This document shows positions 11,501 through 22,000 of a stretch of DNA of 64,000 nucleotides, in pieces. The notes beneath the pieces were generated by a model, which saw only the letters and a list, made by a program, of their open reading frames with translations, ran no database searches and had not been told where the DNA came from. Position numbers and translations under genes: made by a program. This stretch comes from Oxytricha trifallax (lineage: Eukaryota; Ciliophora; Spirotrichea; Sporadotrichida; Oxytrichidae). The stretch covers positions 106,461 through 170,460 of the forward strand of contig ARYC01000178.1 in assembly GCA_000711775.1 (NCBI GenBank). Reading direction: 5' to 3'. Each line of letters opens with the position of its first letter. Positions within the stretch are counted from its first letter, which is position 1.

Positions 11501-13150
11501 GACTGTATCTATCTTTAAATCATGCATCAGATGGTAGAGCAGCAATTTCTTATAATGACCTTTCAATAACACCCAATACAATTCAATCCCATTGAACTAA
11601 GGGATGTAAGGAACATTAAATACAGGTGTTACATTTAGCCTTTCATATTCCTTCCTTGAGTCTTTAATTTTATGAACTGACAAGTTATCAACGAATAGAA
11701 TAACCTCTTAGTCAGCGTACTTATCTCTGAGTTATTGCAAGAATTTAATATATTATTCAGTCTTTATAGAACGAGGGTGAATAACATAAGTCTCGAGGCC
11801 ATTATCTTCGCTTATACCACCAAGTATTGCATGAGTTTAAACCTTAACCTTTTAATCACATACTTCAATGTTGCTGTACCTCTTATACCAAGACCTTGAT
11901 ATGAAGGTATTAAAGGTGAACACTGCCTCATCAGCGTGTATGAACTTTATATTATGCTCTTAAGCCCTTTGCATATAATCGAATATATAATTTAAATTAT
12001 CCTTATAAAATGGAACATTAAAGTCAATCACTCTCTTAATGCGATTGACTGTCTTGTAAGATATTCCATTCTTTTTATATATGTTCGCTATAGATTAAGC
12101 AGAGATGTGGAGCTCAGGAAATTGGCGATGAAACATCACAGCCCTCTAGGCAAGAGAGAAATGAGCCCAGAATTTAAGAGTCTTATCATTAATAAGATAT
12201 TCAATATGATGCTGCTAAAATTTTAAGGGTCTCTTAGACTTAGAATTAAGATGATATCTCTTTAAATTCAATGCTAATAGACAGTGAGACCTCACAGTTG
12301 CTGGAGATTTATGGAGGAGCCTTGCTATAGACGTATAATTAAGAACAGGCTTGAGTAATTCACTATATTCATAACATCCATATCGCAACTTAAACAATAA
12401 ATCTATATACTCACAGTCATAAACTCACCCAAACCTCGCATATACTCACTTAAAATACTAATTTTAAAATTAAAACCCTAAATAAACCCTATTAAAACCC
12501 TAATAAAGTATGCACTAATAGTCTACTTTTATCAATCAAAAACTCAATCAAACTACTGAAAGGGTTTTGGGGTTTTGATTGAGGGAGTTTAAATGCCTCC
12601 ATTGTAGTTGCTTTGATTCGTATTAAACAATAGTTTCTTGCGTCTTTCTTCCTATAAAATATCAATAAATTTATTTTCCAATATCATCAAATCTTTTAGT
12701 CAAATAAAGTGTAGAGGTAATTCAATTAATTCCAGTAATGAAAGTTATATCATATTCAACATTTATATTTTACTTCAGTTAACTTACCATAACCATTTTG
12801 ACTCTTTACTTCTAGGAAGTCTATATTTGCCTCTAATCTCCACTAAATCGATTCTTCATGACATTATATTCATCATTTGGAACTTATAGATTTTTTTATG
12901 ACTCATTTGGAAATAGAATTTACTTGGTTCTCATCGGATTCACTTTCACTCGTAGTTACTGCTTTTGCTAATGATGGATTTATTAGTTATGGGGGTGAGA
13001 CTAATGCCTAGGATTGTTATTAATTGAGTTAGTAGTCCCTTGAGGAAGTTAATTTGAGAGGGTGTTTTGGGGTTAGGGGATGATATGTGCAAAATTATTG
13101 ATTTATTGAATTTGTTATACTCCTGCTATAGAAACAGCTTAATCAGACAT
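2574..13150 (-). CDS. Giant coiled-coil protein gene in many germline pieces (MDSs)
   Basis: The start is ATG 13148-13150 (MSDQAVSIAGV), followed by a Q/N/H-rich N-terminus. Pieces that join in frame: pointer TCATTTGGAA (12873 and 12903; 30-bp IES); intron 12652-12787; the TBE 8423-12580 removed at ATT; intron 8245-8301; pointer ATTTGTTATCTT (7582 and 8163); introns 7302-7338 and 6499-6547; pointer ATGAA (5525 and 6148). A long charged coiled coil covers about 7100-5300. Further coding follows at about 5290-4970, 4960-4790, 4690-3960 and 3880-3703, then pointer AAAATGA (3569 and 3700) and 3568-3180, then 2850-2574. The last three blocks look globular. Several joins between 4965 and 3960 were not resolved. 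The family is unknown; a large cytoskeletal or ciliary coiled-coil protein is an inference. Confidence 0.75.
5530..6152. other. 623-bp IES in the coiled-coil gene
   Basis: The short pointer ATGAA stands at 5525-5529 and 6148-6152. Using it, the minus-strand coiled coil continues in frame from KKKELYAF to IQLTELQEDFRRK. A second direct repeat, TCAGTTAAT (5514 and 5546), lies at one edge. The segment also contains a plus-strand coding piece at 5816-6031. Confidence 0.6.
5816..6031 (+). CDS. Nested first coding piece of an unknown gene
   Basis: ATG 5816 opens MSLTKI. A typical intron (GTAAGT..TTTTAG, 5834-5884) follows, then an exon 5885-6031 reading LYYQERDHRCHWTGHSKGD and onward with several basic residues. 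It ends at a second GTAAG donor, after which no matching exon was found nearby. The piece lies inside an IES of the opposite-strand coiled-coil gene. It could be the first MDS of another gene whose remainder lies elsewhere. Family unknown. Confidence 0.45.
7594..8174. other. GC-rich IES (581 bp) in the coiled-coil gene
   Basis: The 12-bp direct repeat ATTTGTTATCTT at 7582-7593 and 8163-8174 acts as pointer: with one copy kept, the minus-strand frame runs from MRLEDNK straight into SIIDMSQRK. The excised segment is about half G+C from 7660 to 8160, against about 22-27% in its surroundings. It holds four TGACGT motifs near 7672-7715. It also holds a 103-codon plus-strand ORF (7787-8098, MSHNRACEIQFGDRRW at its start) that uses one TAA and one TAG as Gln. 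It has no TBE ends and resembles nothing I recognise. Confidence 0.75.
8585..10035 (-). pseudogene. TBE zinc-finger/kinase ORF, several frameshifts
   Basis: Starts MSANLLRRRAALL at 10035. The N-terminal frame is lost near 9830. The finger region (about 9770-9580) has one weak finger (CKESNQVL, first Cys pair imperfect) and one finger beginning CEFCEKPY whose last His is Lys. A missing base near 9155 (AAGATC where the element at 1 has AAGGATC) shifts into the kinase-like half. That half keeps HRDLKPEN, DFN and YGTPGYFPE and ends at TGA 8585. It is the same ORF as at 307-1877 and is probably decayed. Confidence 0.85.
10601..11387 (+). pseudogene. TBE 22 kDa ORF with one mini-intron and a frameshift
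   Basis: Starts MESINDAMKR at 10601. A 35-nt GTAAGT..TATAG intron (10701-10735) restores the frame: ..QQ then VGLFLPTQEGTKIS, matching the copy at 21921. A run of six A at about 10799-10804 has one extra base relative to that copy and shifts the frame. The middle part (10796-11160) is open and highly similar to the other copy (IPNYPEISVTNLYDDAM). A second intron expected near 11125-11151 has lost its GT donor (GA here). The tail ends NPFTGKFNM, TGA 11385. Function unknown in all TBEs. Confidence 0.8.
11399..12400 (-). CDS. TBE transposase (DDE, Tc1/mariner superfamily), nearly intact
   Basis: Open from about 12400 to TGA 11399 in the ciliate code (about 330 residues). The N-terminal helix-turn-helix part begins FKLRYGCYEYSELL. 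The catalytic triad is visible: Asp in FIHADEAVFTF, Asp in LFVDNLSVH, and Glu in PQFNGIELYW. The last two are separated by 34 residues, the DD34E spacing of Tc1/mariner. No ATG lies in frame upstream, where the next codon block has TGA. The copy at 23779 has an ATG there, so the first about 15 codons are probably shifted by a 2-base insertion near 12415. This is the best-preserved transposase in the window. Confidence 0.88.
12883..12912 (-). other. 30-bp IES in the coiled-coil gene
   Basis: The direct repeat TCATTTGGAA stands at 12873-12882 and 12903-12912. Deleting one copy plus the spacer joins the Q/H-rich N-terminal frame to the next segment without a shift. Read straight through, the frame meets TGA. 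Confidence 0.75.
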
Positions 13151-13298
13151 TGCTCCAATTATTTTAATTATCTTAAATTTAATGATAACAGAACAGTATA
13201 TAAATATATTACTAGATTAAAATTGAATCTTTATCATTAATTACAATATAATTTCCCAATCATCTCATAAAACAAATTCATTCATTTATCCGAATCAA

Positions 13299-14198
13299 TC
13301 ACCAAATGCTATTTTATCTGCGATTTAATTAGGCCTTATTGCTACTATCATCTCCATGCTTCCAGTTGACTCCAAACATCTTTTCTTTATTCATTTCTAT
13401 ATTAAATCATATTATATTTTACTATTCATTTATCAAAAATATATCTAATTGAATCAAAAATACTAATAAAATAATGAGTTGGTACTTACAATAAGTGATA
13501 TTCCTTGCGATATACTCTTATGGCTTATGATATGAATCTTTCTTGACTGTATTAATCTTTTCTGGGACATTTTCTCTGCGATATTAGAGTGCGCTATCAT
13601 AACTGATGACTCCCTTCAGATCTGTATTCTTTGTATGGGAGTATTATTTTCGCATGGCGAAATGCTAATTTTCATTGGAATTTGCTGAATTCTTAGATGA
13701 CAGTGACGATTGGGATGGTTGTCTCATACTAAAACCTTTCTATACGCCATCTATTCATATAAAATAAGTGGTATAATTTATTATAAGTAATTCTTATCCT
13801 CATTTTCAATTGAAAAACTACAATTATCCAAAAAGGGAATTATATGCATTTTAAATAAATTATTTAATTCCGTTGGTCTGTGACATTCTCTCTTGTTAAC
13901 GTTCATTAATAACTCCGAAAGGTCTTCGCTCAACTTATTTGAGATTTATATCATTCTAGAAATTAGACTTAAGTGGCTTCGGTGGCAATATTGATTTATT
14001 CACAGACTGGAAAAATAGTTGACGCTAGTGGAAGTCGCCTATATTTGCTGATTTCTTATAAAATATAAGTTTTTAATCAAATTAGCAAGAAAAAAATGAA
14101 AATAATTAAATTTTAAATTTCTTCTGGCTTTAAATAGGTGGCTGAGTATCTAATTGTGATTTCTATGTACTTGCAGATCTATAGCTTCCCCAATTCAT
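13299..14198 (-). CDS. Small unrecognised protein, at least three MDSs
   Basis: Start ATG 14198 (MNWGSYRSAS). Pointer ATTTCTT at 14051 and 14117 removes a 66-bp IES, giving SQKKSANIGDF in frame. Coding continues to about 13860 (includes RRPFGVINERQ). After an IES at about 13760-13855 it resumes with KGFSMRQPSQSS at about 13735 down to 13490. A last exon may follow after an AT-rich intron (13380-13489), ending at TGA 13299 or slightly earlier depending on the splice phase. The protein is Ser/Asn/Gln-rich and about 190 residues. The RRPFGVIN motif recalls the N-termini of mitotic cyclins, but no cyclin box is present. No family is assigned. Confidence 0.6.
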
Positions 14199-14351
14199 TT
14201 CTCTTTATATTTTGAAAGTATTTATGAATTATTTGAATTTATAGTAGTTAATAAATGTTTTTACCTTCAATTTCATCTATCCTTGTGATTGAAAATGCTA
14301 AAATTTTATGAGAATTAACTATAATATATTAAATTTGAGATTAAATTAAAG

Positions 14352-17300
14352 ATGCATAGTGTGGTTAAGACCTGGGAAAATAGGCAGGAGTTAAATCAGC
14401 AGTAAGAAGAAGGTAAGTAGTTATCTATAATTAATAATCTATTCTTTGAATCACACTTAATAAAGTTTATTCATGCTTTAACTTGCAATTCTATAGAGAA
14501 GGATAAGAACTTTGACGATGACGATAATCATAAATATTGAAATTAATTATAAATATTCTATGGTAAATTAATTGAAGATTCAATCATATTAATTAAGTGA
14601 ATGACATTATGAGTCACTTGAACTATCGTAAGCTAGAAGAAATTAAAAAGGACTTTGTTAAAAATGAGGAGTAGGGTGGTCTCTCAATGGAATAGTTTAT
14701 CAAAGTTATGCTCCATCATTTACCTGAAACCAAGGATAAAGTTTGATACTTATTTATTTTAAATAGTTTATTAATTCACAATTATTATAAAACTATACTA
14801 TACAATAAATAAAGTGGGTTTATGCAAGAACTTAATAGAATTATTCAGATAAATCGATGTGAATAATGATTAGTCACTGGAGTGGGAAGAGTTTACAAAT
14901 CATATCATTGAGCTTGGTAAGTTTCAAGTTTAAATTAAGTTTTTGCGGGGATATTGCCAATTTTAAAGCATTTTCTATATAAAAATTGCCGATGTTAATA
15001 TATTGATAATTCAGGTATGGTACGGAAAGACAGGACATTTATTGATGCTATAAAGAGTTATTACGGAAGTGACATATAATATAAATAGTTAAGAATTATA
15101 TCAAATAACTCAATAGAAATCGCTTTTTATTGTTATAAAAGATACAGAGAAACACGATACAGAAGTAGAAAATATGCATTATATAGAAAAATTGCGACAT
15201 TTACTAGTGATGGAAAGAGACAGTAAGAGATTCAAAGTATACAATGCAAGAACTGGAAAATGGATATAAAATGTGCCAGGTAAGGAATTTTCGAATTAAT
15301 TTACATAATGTTTTAGAGAAAAATGCTGGATCAGGTGGAGCAGTTATAGCAGCTGATTATATTGAAATGAACAATATTAAATTTGTCGCTACTACTTCAA
15401 ATAATAATTCTATAAATTTCTGGGACAGTAATAACTACATATTTAGAGAGCGTTTGAATACTTCTGAAATTTAAATGACCATTAAGTGGTATAAAAAACT
15501 ATTTTAATTTAAGTGCATATAAGTGGTGTGGAGAACCATATAACAAATTGTTTACAGGTGGTTGCGATGCAGTCATCCATGCTTATGACGTTCAAAAATT
15601 GAAAGAAATTGGTGTAAAAGATGGGTGGAATCCCTTAAAGAAAGACAAAATAGGGCATGATGGGCCAATTATGGATTTGCTTCCAATTCCAGGCTAATAG
15701 ATACTTGCAAGTGCTGGACTAGATGCTCAAATATGTTTGTGGTCTTTGAAAGATTTAGAACCTAAACACAGTTTGGTTGGGCATCAACTTGGTATATACT
15801 GTCTAGATTGGTACGAGGATTAGCATTTACTACTTAGTGCAGGACTTGATCATGATATCTATATTTGGAACCCATATGTCAAAAAGAAGATTTTTATAAA
15901 ATTAAATAATGCTTATAATAAAGCTAATTTTACAATGATTTTCTTGTTAAAAGGTCATAATCACTCATTAGTTGGAGTGAAATGGTTACCAAAATCAAAC
16001 CAGATTATTTCAGCTGATATTTCAGGTATGTTCAGAATTTGGGATATTCGTACTTTTACTACTGTCTAAACCTTTAACTGCCCTCTAAATGAAATCTCTT
16101 GTTTTGCAGTTACATGGCCACCCAAGAGAATCGTAGCTGGTGGTCGTAGATTAGTTTTCTACGACTATGATGAGCCCACAGACCATCATTTAGCTGATGA
16201 TTAAGCTTGTTTATGCGTACTCTATAACCCAGTCTTCTACACTTTCATTACCGCACATCCGAAATGCATCAAAGTGTGGGACGCAACTAATGGAGAATTA
16301 CAGTCAGTTTTTAGAGATTTAACTACAAAAGAAATCACTTGCATCACTCTTGATGAAAGAAAGAGAAAGTTGTTTGTAGGAGACTAGAAAGGAAGACTTT
16401 TCAGCATAAATATTAAGAATGGTGCCAAAATGAAGAAATTCAAGAAATCAAAGAAGAGCAAGAGAGACAAGGATGACATTAGTTGTTTGTACTACTGGGG
16501 TGACAAGAGAAACATTTTGATATCTGCGTCATGGGATGGGAAAGTGAGACTTTATGACGATAGTACTAGTGACCAAGAAGGTACAAAGCGTTATACAATG
16601 AAAAAGCACAAAGACAGTGTGAACTTCATTGACTTCAAACCATCTCACTAGTTATGTGCTTCTTGTTCTGATGATGGAAGTGTAGTTATATACAATTATG
16701 GATCTTATAGACAGGAAGGAATATTGAAAGCTCCTCCTGAACCAGGTGATACTAGTTCACATTTGGCAGAAGTCAAAGTATGCAAATTTTTGACTCCTCA
16801 TGATTGCCTTGTATCTGCAGATTTGGATGGTTTCCTACATTTCTTAATTTAATAAATTTATAAAGGATAGGATATCATGCTATTATAACTCATTTTAAGC
16901 AATAAATTATTTTATGATTAAATAATTATTCTGTAAATACTATACATATTTTTAAACCTTCTTTATTTATTTGTTCATTTGTAAAAATATCACTTTCTAT
17001 ACATATAATAAAAAGCTAAGCTAGTTTTAAATTTAATATTAAACTTTATTAAAGCTTAGAATACTTGAATAATAAGTTAAGTTTCATTCTCTATAGCCTT
17101 AACTTATTTTTATATTGCTATTCTTTATTTATACTCATATATAATTAAATTATAACCTTTAAAGTCATATTTATAAATTAATTTTATTATAAATTGTTGA
17201 AATATAACTGAATTTTGTAATTTATTATAACTATTTTTAGCTAAGATTATAATATTAATAGTAAATTTCTGGGCTGTGACACCTAATCCCAGAAAGAATG

Positions 17301-18230
17301 ATCATCTGTGCAGAGTGAAAGATGACAATACCTCCTAGGTCGGCACTCTAGTTAATTATCCAATCAGAGCAATGGATTTCAGTTCAAAAGAAAACATATT
17401 ATTTACTGGAGATGAAATGGGATACATGCAGAAATGGGATCTTAATTTAATGCTTAAGAAACTTGATGAAGTGTCAAGAAGAGAGCAAAAACTATAATGA
17501 GTTTAATTTTTATAGAAAAACAAGAATTTTAATTGTAACTTACAAGGCAGAGAATTTCGGAGGTGATGACTAATCAATAATGAACATGCAATCTCAAATT
17601 TAACAAAAGAAGAATTTCACAGATGCCTCAAGTACGTTTGTTACAGGAGTAGACGCAGGTGGTGCAATGAAAGCAGGCCGCATAGAATTTCAGGATTCTG
17701 ACGTAAAAATGGTCTAGAGATGGTCAGCCCACACTGATTGCATTAATTGGATAAGCTACGTGCCAGAGCTTGACTGTGTTGCCTCTTGCTCTTTCGACTG
17801 CAACGTATATATTTGGAACACAGATTGCCAGAAGATTGGCTCCCTGGTGTTAGGAAGTGAGAAACTATGGAAGATTAATGTTGATAAGAGATCCAGAAAC
17901 GATGAGGAAAGATCTGAGGCAGTGGACATGCTCACAACAGTGGCAGACATTGACTATGAGCGTATGTTCATGAAGCAAAAGAAGGATGCTGCCAAGGAGA
18001 GACCACTGATGCAAGCCCTTAAAACAGAGCACTAAGTTGAGATTATGGCGGAGGAAAAGAAATTTGAAAATTTAACTGAGGAAGAACAGAATAAACTCAT
18101 ATTGGCTTACATATTAATTAAACAAATATTAATACTATATATGAATTATACATTTTTATATATTGGGAAGTTGATAAGAAACACAAATGAAAATTAATGC
18201 GTGAATAATGTTAGATTTTTATTTTGATAG
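14352..18230 (+). CDS. EF-hand plus WD40-repeat protein, CFAP337/WDR49-like
   Basis: ATG 14352; intron 14413-14496; IES with pointer AATCATA (14526 and 14582); EF-hand region with pointer ATAAAGT (14736 and 14809), after which a canonical loop DVNNDQSLEWEEF reads. WD40 blades run 15150-16844 and 17271-18100 ([58 protein letters not shown]). They are joined by pointer TAAGTGGT (15483 and 15520, 37-bp IES) and pointer ATTTCT (16839 and 17265), which gives [12 protein letters not shown]. Introns lie near 14917-15014, at 15280-15316 and near 17470-17515. The combination of EF-hands with two WD40 propellers is that of WDR49/EFCAB8, the axonemal CFAP337. The C-terminal end past 18100 is uncertain. 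Confidence 0.85.
16845..17270. other. 426-bp AT-rich IES in the WD40 gene
   Basis: Bounded by the pointer ATTTCT at 16839-16844 and 17265-17270. The content is about 80% AT with no coding signal. Removal joins two blade halves in frame. Confidence 0.8.
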
Positions 18231-19078
18231 AATTGTAGTGTTATATTATGTAATTTTAATTAAAAAATAATAATATAATACGAGTTTTTATAATGTATTT
18301 AATTATAAGTTAGCAAGTTTTTAATACATAAAATGTCTGGGTTTTTTCATAGACTTTTAAGGCATTAGAAATATATGTTCCAGTTTTTATATTTTGTGTT
18401 TCAAGTTCTAATTAAATCTAATTTATATATATATATATATATATATATTTAGACATAATAAATTTTGAATATAAAATAGAATTAGAAAAAAAAGTATTTC
18501 AATTATGTCTCATATTTAATAACTAAATTTGTTATTACATTTAATTTTATATATAAAAAGAATTGTGATTTATGATAATTTATAACATATAAAATTTATT
18601 AAAAAAAGAATACGATTTTATTAATTTTCTGGCATGGTGAGATTTTTAATAGACAGCTATTTATATTATAAATCTTACCTTTTGAAAAATTTTTATTCTT
18701 CAATAATCAACTTATTTTATATTGAAAAATATAAACAATTAACATTTAATATTATGTTTTTTTTCAAATTATAATTTAAGTAATTATTGTAGAAAAGTTG
18801 AACGTAGGCAATTAAGTTTTATCATAAATTTAGTTATCTTTTTTCATGCCATTAAATAAATATATAATCAGTTATAAGATTGAATTGAAAGTAATAACTC
18901 TGACATCTATATTTTATTTTCCTTGATATCAGTTAGTTATAAATCTTTTAACAAATATTTTGATTGGATAAACATAAATATAATTTCATGTTTAATGTTT
19001 TTTTAAACTCCCCCCCCTAAACTTTTTTATTGCTGCATGCCTCAATAAAATGACAATGTCCCACTTTCCACAAAGAAG
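18231..19078. other. AT-rich intergenic stretch
   Basis: Contains a (TA)n tract at about 18424-18450 and no reading frame that looks coding on either strand. It probably holds the 3' flank of the WD40 gene and the 5' flank of the RCC1 gene. Confidence 0.5.
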
Positions 19079-22000
19079 ATGAAGCGAATACTTCCAGACT
19101 CTAATGTTATTTTATCAGGTATGTTTATAATAACAATTAATATTTCTTAATATAGTACCAAAAGAAAACTTGAGTGTTTTGGAAAGAGCAAATCTTAATA
19201 GACATAATAATTATATTTTTATTTTCATGTAGTATTTGGTTAAAAAAATTGTTAATTATTTATTTGATTTATGGACATGATCAATAATCCGAGCAACCAG
19301 AAAGTTTAATATTTTGCTATGGATTGCTCTCCAGCTATCTCCATCTCTAACGATTGCCAAATAGACTATCAAAATCAAACCGAGTAATAACCAGCATAAT
19401 CGTGGGTGAGGCCCATTGCATAATGATGCTTGCAGATGGTTAACTGGTTGGCATGGGAAGTAATGAATATGGGTAACTTGGCTTTTCGAATGATCCTAAA
19501 GATTAACAGGAATATACTGTATTTGTCGAAAATATTACTATTTTGAGAATTTAGGGACTTAATTTTAGTGATAGAAGGAATAGAGATGTAAGTTTTAGAA
19601 TTAAAGTTTGAAAGATCAATTGTCTTTGAAATTTGTGATAAAAATTACTCTTCAATAGATTGTTGAGCAAATGACTGCAGGAAAAAATCATAATGTTTTT
19701 CTAGTCAGAAATGTAGCAACTGGATAAAGGAAGATTCTATCATTTGGATTAGAAAATGGTATTGGGATTCAAAACCCCAAAACCCCTTAGTGAGGTTTAT
19801 AAGTGCTTTGATTTGTAGGGTATAGTTGGGGTCTTATTGGGGTTAGTAGAGAAAGTGGAGGTATTATGTGAATTTTAAGTATATTTAATAATTATTAGGC
19901 GATTTAACTCAAACAAATTTTATCTGCTTGTCTTTATTATATCTTTTGAATCTTGCTCTCTATAGTGATTCGAGTATATCGTCAAAGGATTATCTTGGAT
20001 ATGATGGTGCTCTTACATTATCATGTCTACAATCTGTTTGATTTATTTGCAGATATCGTCCTGATTTATATGCTTACTCGCTAAACTTATTGATTATTTC
20101 TCTTATTTGGTACCATAGTAAGACATGCATTCCATGTCACTCTCTAAAATTATAGCAGCTACTGCCCATACATCCCACTAAACTGATCCATTCGTCCACT
20201 TCTCTCTTATTGGGAAGTAGCCAGGAGTGCCAAGAACCTTTGCTAAAGTTACTATCTCTTATCTTAAGGCTCTATTGAAATCGATAACTACGACTTCTAA
20301 ACGGCAAAGGTTCAGCATTACATATTCAGGTTTCAAATCTCTGTGAAAATATCCAAGTTCATGCAACTCCTTGACACCCTATATCATATCTGATAGTATA
20401 TCATTCAAATCATCTGGGTATCTGTTATGATATAAATAATCTCTCAGAGTCATTTCACATTTCTTAAGTCTCAGTGCGATAAAACCATAGCTTAAATTAA
20501 CACCATCTAGCTTAAGCAAGTTCTTGCAATCTTTTCTCTATGCCTCTCTAAGAATCATATATTCGTTAGCAAACTCATTTTAGTATTGCTCGTTCTTAAG
20601 GAGATAGCTGAAAGGGTACACCTTGTATGCATACTCATCAACCACTATAAGCTTTGCTTTGTTAGGAACACTTATATGCAAGTAATTCTCAATACAACCA
20701 CTTAGATTAATTGCATTCAATGCAGGAATGCTCATAGCTTTTGCTTGGAAGCATGCTAGAATTGTATTGCCTGCAGGTTAGTTCATCGATTCTTATCTTT
20801 TCTGCCTCTTGAGCTTCTCCTGTAACTCTCTTTAAGATTCGAGAGTATTTGATTTTCTTTTAGCTGGCACAAGTTTTTGTGTCTCTTAATCTTAAATCAA
20901 GAATTCACTGAGGTGATGCTTTTGCATGTGCTTCTTAACTTTTGCAGAGTGAGTATAAGACTTATTACAAGTTGTGCATTAGTACCTTCCATCCACTTTC
21001 TCATGCTTGAAATATATCTTGGCTTTGCCAGAGTGTACCTCTTTAAGGTGTCTCTTCAAGCTTTGTTCTGTTGAGAAATGATTCTAACAGTCTTAACATA
21101 AAAATGTTTTTATCTTTTCGATTGGTTGCTGTTCTTTTAGCTCCTCAACATAATCAATTTAAGTTTAAACCCCTATCTCTGCGCTCTCTCTGGTTTAATA
21201 CTTCTATGATAAAAACATCTGCTTCAAATTCAAGAGCTCTTAGCTCTACCTCCCTCTCAACATAAATGATTTCAGGCTTTTTAGTGGAGCCAAAGTTGAG
21301 CATTGATTGACCTGCTCCTAAAAGTGCTGCTCTACGATTTAAGTTGACCGCCATGTTTAAATTCAAATTTAAATTTCTATTATAAAGATCTTAAAACCTC
21401 TATAGCTATATCTGGACTATATAGGAGATGCAACAGCATAAATGATGGTTTTATCTAAGCTCTAAGACTTCATATTTATACTCAGTTTATAAGTATAATT
21501 TTCGTAATTTTACTCTTAATAATTTTGATTCTGGTACCAACTCAGATAAAGTTCAGGTTGGTACTGGTACCAATTAAGTTTTAAACCAGATTGGAACTTT
21601 TCCATTAAAACCTCACTGGATTAAAACTAGGTACTAATTAAGTTTTGGTACTATTAAATTGGTACCAATTAAATTAAAACGAATTTAGTACCGATACTAA
21701 TCAAATTTAAACAAATTTAGTACTAATTTAATGGAACTAAATTGATAAAAATGGAGCTCCATCTCTGAAGTTTGTTACAGCTTCTGCCAGCTTTCTCCAC
21801 GTATCCTTACCAGGTTGACCTCCTATAAGATGCCCATATTTAATACTAAGATTTTTAACAGTAGGATCCAGAACTCTATATATTAAAATTTGAAATTCAA
21901 TAACAAGAGAAGGAACAAGGATGGAATCTATAAGCACTGCAATGAAGAGAGTTGAAGCTTAAGAAATGATCTCAAGATTTAGAACCAAGGAAGATCTCTA

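Larger units (their letters stand above)
8423..12577. mobile_element. Complete TBE transposon (4155 bp)
   Basis: The inverted ends start CAAAACCCCAAAACCCTTTC at 8423 and close with the complement at 12577. Both ends share the subterminal stretch around TAGTTTGATTGAGTTTTTGA, unlike the ends of the 1/19770/62141 elements, so this is a different TBE subfamily. The target duplication is ATT (8420-8422 and 12578-12580). Order inside: zinc-finger/kinase ORF (minus), 22 kDa ORF (plus), transposase (minus). It sits in the coding sequence of the coiled-coil gene, which reads in frame across one ATT. Confidence 0.95.

Noticed and set aside
12440..12500. Tandem telomere-like CCCTAA/AACCCT motifs as an internal telomere
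   Set aside because: They belong to the subterminal inverted repeat of the TBE and recur at its other end (8500-8530).
14917..15014. Simple GT..AG intron in the CFAP337-like gene
   Set aside because: The obvious splice leaves the following exon in the wrong frame; a later acceptor near 15038 or an IES is needed, so exact borders are not claimed.
20877..21265. Plus-strand ORFs opposite the TBE zinc-finger region
   Set aside because: They are shadows of the minus-strand finger/kinase ORF, which has family motifs and is shared with other copies.
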